DNA of 64,000 nucleotides, taken from NCBI GenBank assembly GCA_965220285.1, contig OZ244818.1, positions 1,612,001-1,676,000 of the forward strand. The letters are read 5' to 3'. The DNA is from Bin5 sp009843665 (lineage in GTDB: Bacteria; Chloroflexota; Anaerolineae; Caldilineales; Caldilineaceae). The notes beneath the pieces were generated by a model. That model saw nothing but the letters and a program-made list of their open reading frames with translations. It made no database searches and was not told the origin of the DNA. Shown here piece by piece: positions 62,700 through 64,000 of this stretch (the stretch's first letter is position 1; each line of letters starts with the position of its first letter). Made by a program: the position numbers and the translations under genes.

Positions 62700-63702
62700 A
62701 GTTTGTTCCTCAATATTTCATCCAATCCACAGCCACGATGACGATCTGTTTGCGGTGCCTGCGCAACGGCAAAGGGTTCGCGCATAAGGTCGGCACGCCA
62801 CGGCAATGGGGCTACGGATATGGGATTGATTCAGTTGTGAAGAAAAGTTAGCGGGCGCTCATCGCGGTGAGGTGCGTCTAGAGTTTGGTAGCCCTGTCCA
62901 CGCAGGGTTGACGCACGATTCTGTTGGATGAGCCTGTCAGGGAATTAGCTACAACAACAGGAGGAGGTGGTACACAAGCAGCTAGAGGAGGAGGAGATGA
63001 CAATCTTGTCGGAGTGGGACAGATGGGATTGTCTGCCGGGCGAGGCCACCCGACTGGGTTGGTCATACGTTTGGATACGCATTTCCTTGTGCTCCTTCTC
63101 AGCCTGATATGAAGCGCCGGCGATGCCATAGTGCGGGCTCCGCCCAACCGCTTCGCCCCACTTTTGTGAGGTTGGAGAACAGTATACACAAGGTTGAGGG
63201 GTGTGTCAATATCGAAAAAAGCTTGATCTGGCCAAGTTGTCCGAAGCCGGATTTGCAGGAAGTTGGGAGTAATGGGCGCTCGTGGGCAGTTCGTATGAGC
63301 TTGGTACAAGAGACTGTGAGTGTCTTCGAGCATTCACGTGTGTGGGACGGTTGTCTGGTGCTTGATGCAGGGCTCTTTGGAGCCTGTCAGGATGACAGTC
63401 GCGCAGGGAAACCGGTGAGGGCTCGTATGAACGTTGTACGAGAGATCACGAGTGTTTACGCAGGTTTGCGAGAGCCGGGCGGACGTATGAAGAGGCGTTC
63501 GCCCGTTGCTGAGTTTCCGAACTGTTGGAGTCAGCAACGGGCGAATCGGGGGATTGCCGATGAAGGCGATTGGGAGGTCCCTGGCCACTGAATGTCAATC
63601 TCGATATTGAGGCTGGTTTCGAAGCCGAAATGTCTGGGGCGCATCCGGGTTGTACAGGGCGGAGTTCAGGCTGACAGACAGTTTGGAAAGCTTGGGGCGT
63701 AG
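62700..63702. other. Kilobase gap with no confident gene
   Basis: Open frames on both strands here have no family resemblance and odd composition. It holds purine-rich tracts with Shine-Dalgarno-like GGAGGAGG (about 62960-62995), a 36-codon open frame after them (62997-63107), and two imperfect direct repeats near 63292 and 63424. It must also contain the cysH promoter, which I could not define. Confidence 0.5.
63292..63462 (+). repeat. Imperfect direct repeat pair, ~40 bp
   Basis: Copies at about 63292-63330 and 63424-63462, 132 bases apart: GTATGAGCTTGGTACAAGAG against GTATGAACGTTGTACGAGAG, then similar GAGTGT...CG continuations. Nature unknown; found only here in the window. Confidence 0.5.
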
Positions 63703-63999
63703 TCATTGGCCGGTGGGGGGCGGCGGCAGGTGATCGAAGAAGAGTATGTCGCGCAGGCAGTTACCACTGGGCTGGGGGGCAGTTCGCTTGTCGTCCTGAG
63801 TAGGCCAACCGTGCCACCAGACCGCGATGTTCTGGTCCGGCTGGTGAGGCTGGAAGGTACACGGGTAATCGGCAAATCGCGATTCCGAATAGGGGCAGGG
63901 ATAGAGAATCGGTTCAATGCCGACAAAGAGGACGTAGGTGAAGTATTTCCGACCGAGGAATCCGCCGAAAGCAGTGCTGAGGAGCACTGTTGCCAGCAG
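63703..63999 (-). CDS. Hypothetical membrane protein, C-terminal part (runs off window)
   Basis: At least 98 codons open to the window edge. The upstream end begins inside a hydrophobic segment (LLATVLLSTAFGG, then FTYVLFVGIEPILY), followed by a ~60-residue polar tail rich in Pro, Gln and Trp that ends at 63703. No family recognised. It could be the tail of a membrane protein with its start beyond the window, or a chance frame. Confidence 0.4.
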   Translation of the reverse strand: MLATVLLSTAFGGFLGRKYFTYVLFVGIEPILYPCPYSESRFADYPCTFQPHQPDQNIAVWWHGWPTQDDKRTAPQPSGNCLRDILFFDHLPPPPTGQ

Positions 64000-64000
64000 G

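Noticed and set aside
63109..63591. 160-codon plus-strand open frame near the window end
   Set aside because: No recognisable domain, atypical composition, and it spans the direct repeats; not supported as a gene.

Overview
The window looks like a chromosomal segment of a high-GC, heterotrophic bacterium. The mix suggests Chloroflexota (Anaerolineae/Caldilineae-like): many sugar ABC importers without a dedicated ATPase, PdtaS/PdtaR-type ANTAR signalling, phytanoyl-CoA dioxygenase-like oxygenases, Uma2 nucleases, a YfhO-type membrane protein and simple lipoproteins. This placement is inference from gene content; there is no rRNA in the window.

Layout. 0-7.2 kb: Hsp20; a selenophosphate synthetase (selD) that itself appears to be a selenoprotein, with an in-frame UGA and a SECIS-like hairpin; a DUF898 membrane protein; a CaiB/BaiF CoA-transferase; two tandem Uma2 genes from a ~930-bp duplication; and a cyclophilin. 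7.3-11.2 kb: a heterodimeric ABC exporter. 11.6-13.8 kb: a Gfo/Idh/MocA oxidoreductase with a PhyH oxygenase. 14.1 kb: tRNA-Pro(CGG). 14.4-21.8 kb: a HisKA_2 kinase and ANTAR response regulator, a GT2 and a YfhO-like giant membrane protein, an AmaP-like protein and ScpB.

21.8-27.2 kb is an AT-richer island. It encodes a DruA (DUF4338) protein, a NurA nuclease and a HerA ATPase in one overlapping operon, with herA split by an IS3-family element. This is the best candidate here for an incompletely described defence or DNA-processing system. 27.2-31.4 kb (minus strand): thioesterase, HepT/MntA toxin-antitoxin pair, dihydrolipoyl dehydrogenase and 2-oxoacid dehydrogenase E2. Next come a VOC protein, a sulfatase, a DinB-like protein and an SH3b/DUF7282-like lipoprotein.

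37.1-53.8 kb is a carbohydrate-use region: two importer sets (binding protein plus two permeases each), two DUF4038-type glycosidase-like paralogues, a second PhyH oxygenase, a ketol-acid-reductoisomerase-like protein with an altered active site, a clan GH-A-like hydrolase, a sugar isomerase and a GNAT protein. Two near-consensus sigma-70 promoters precede the two binding-protein genes. 53.9-57.9 kb: exopolysaccharide genes (two GT4s and a polyprenyl-phosphate sugar transferase). 58-62.7 kb (minus): family I CoA-transferase, glycerol dehydrogenase-like protein, CbiX chelatase and CysH reductase, with a 12 x 7-bp tandem repeat abutting the glycerol dehydrogenase start codon. The last kilobase is mostly non-coding, ending in the C-terminus of a probable membrane protein that runs off the window.
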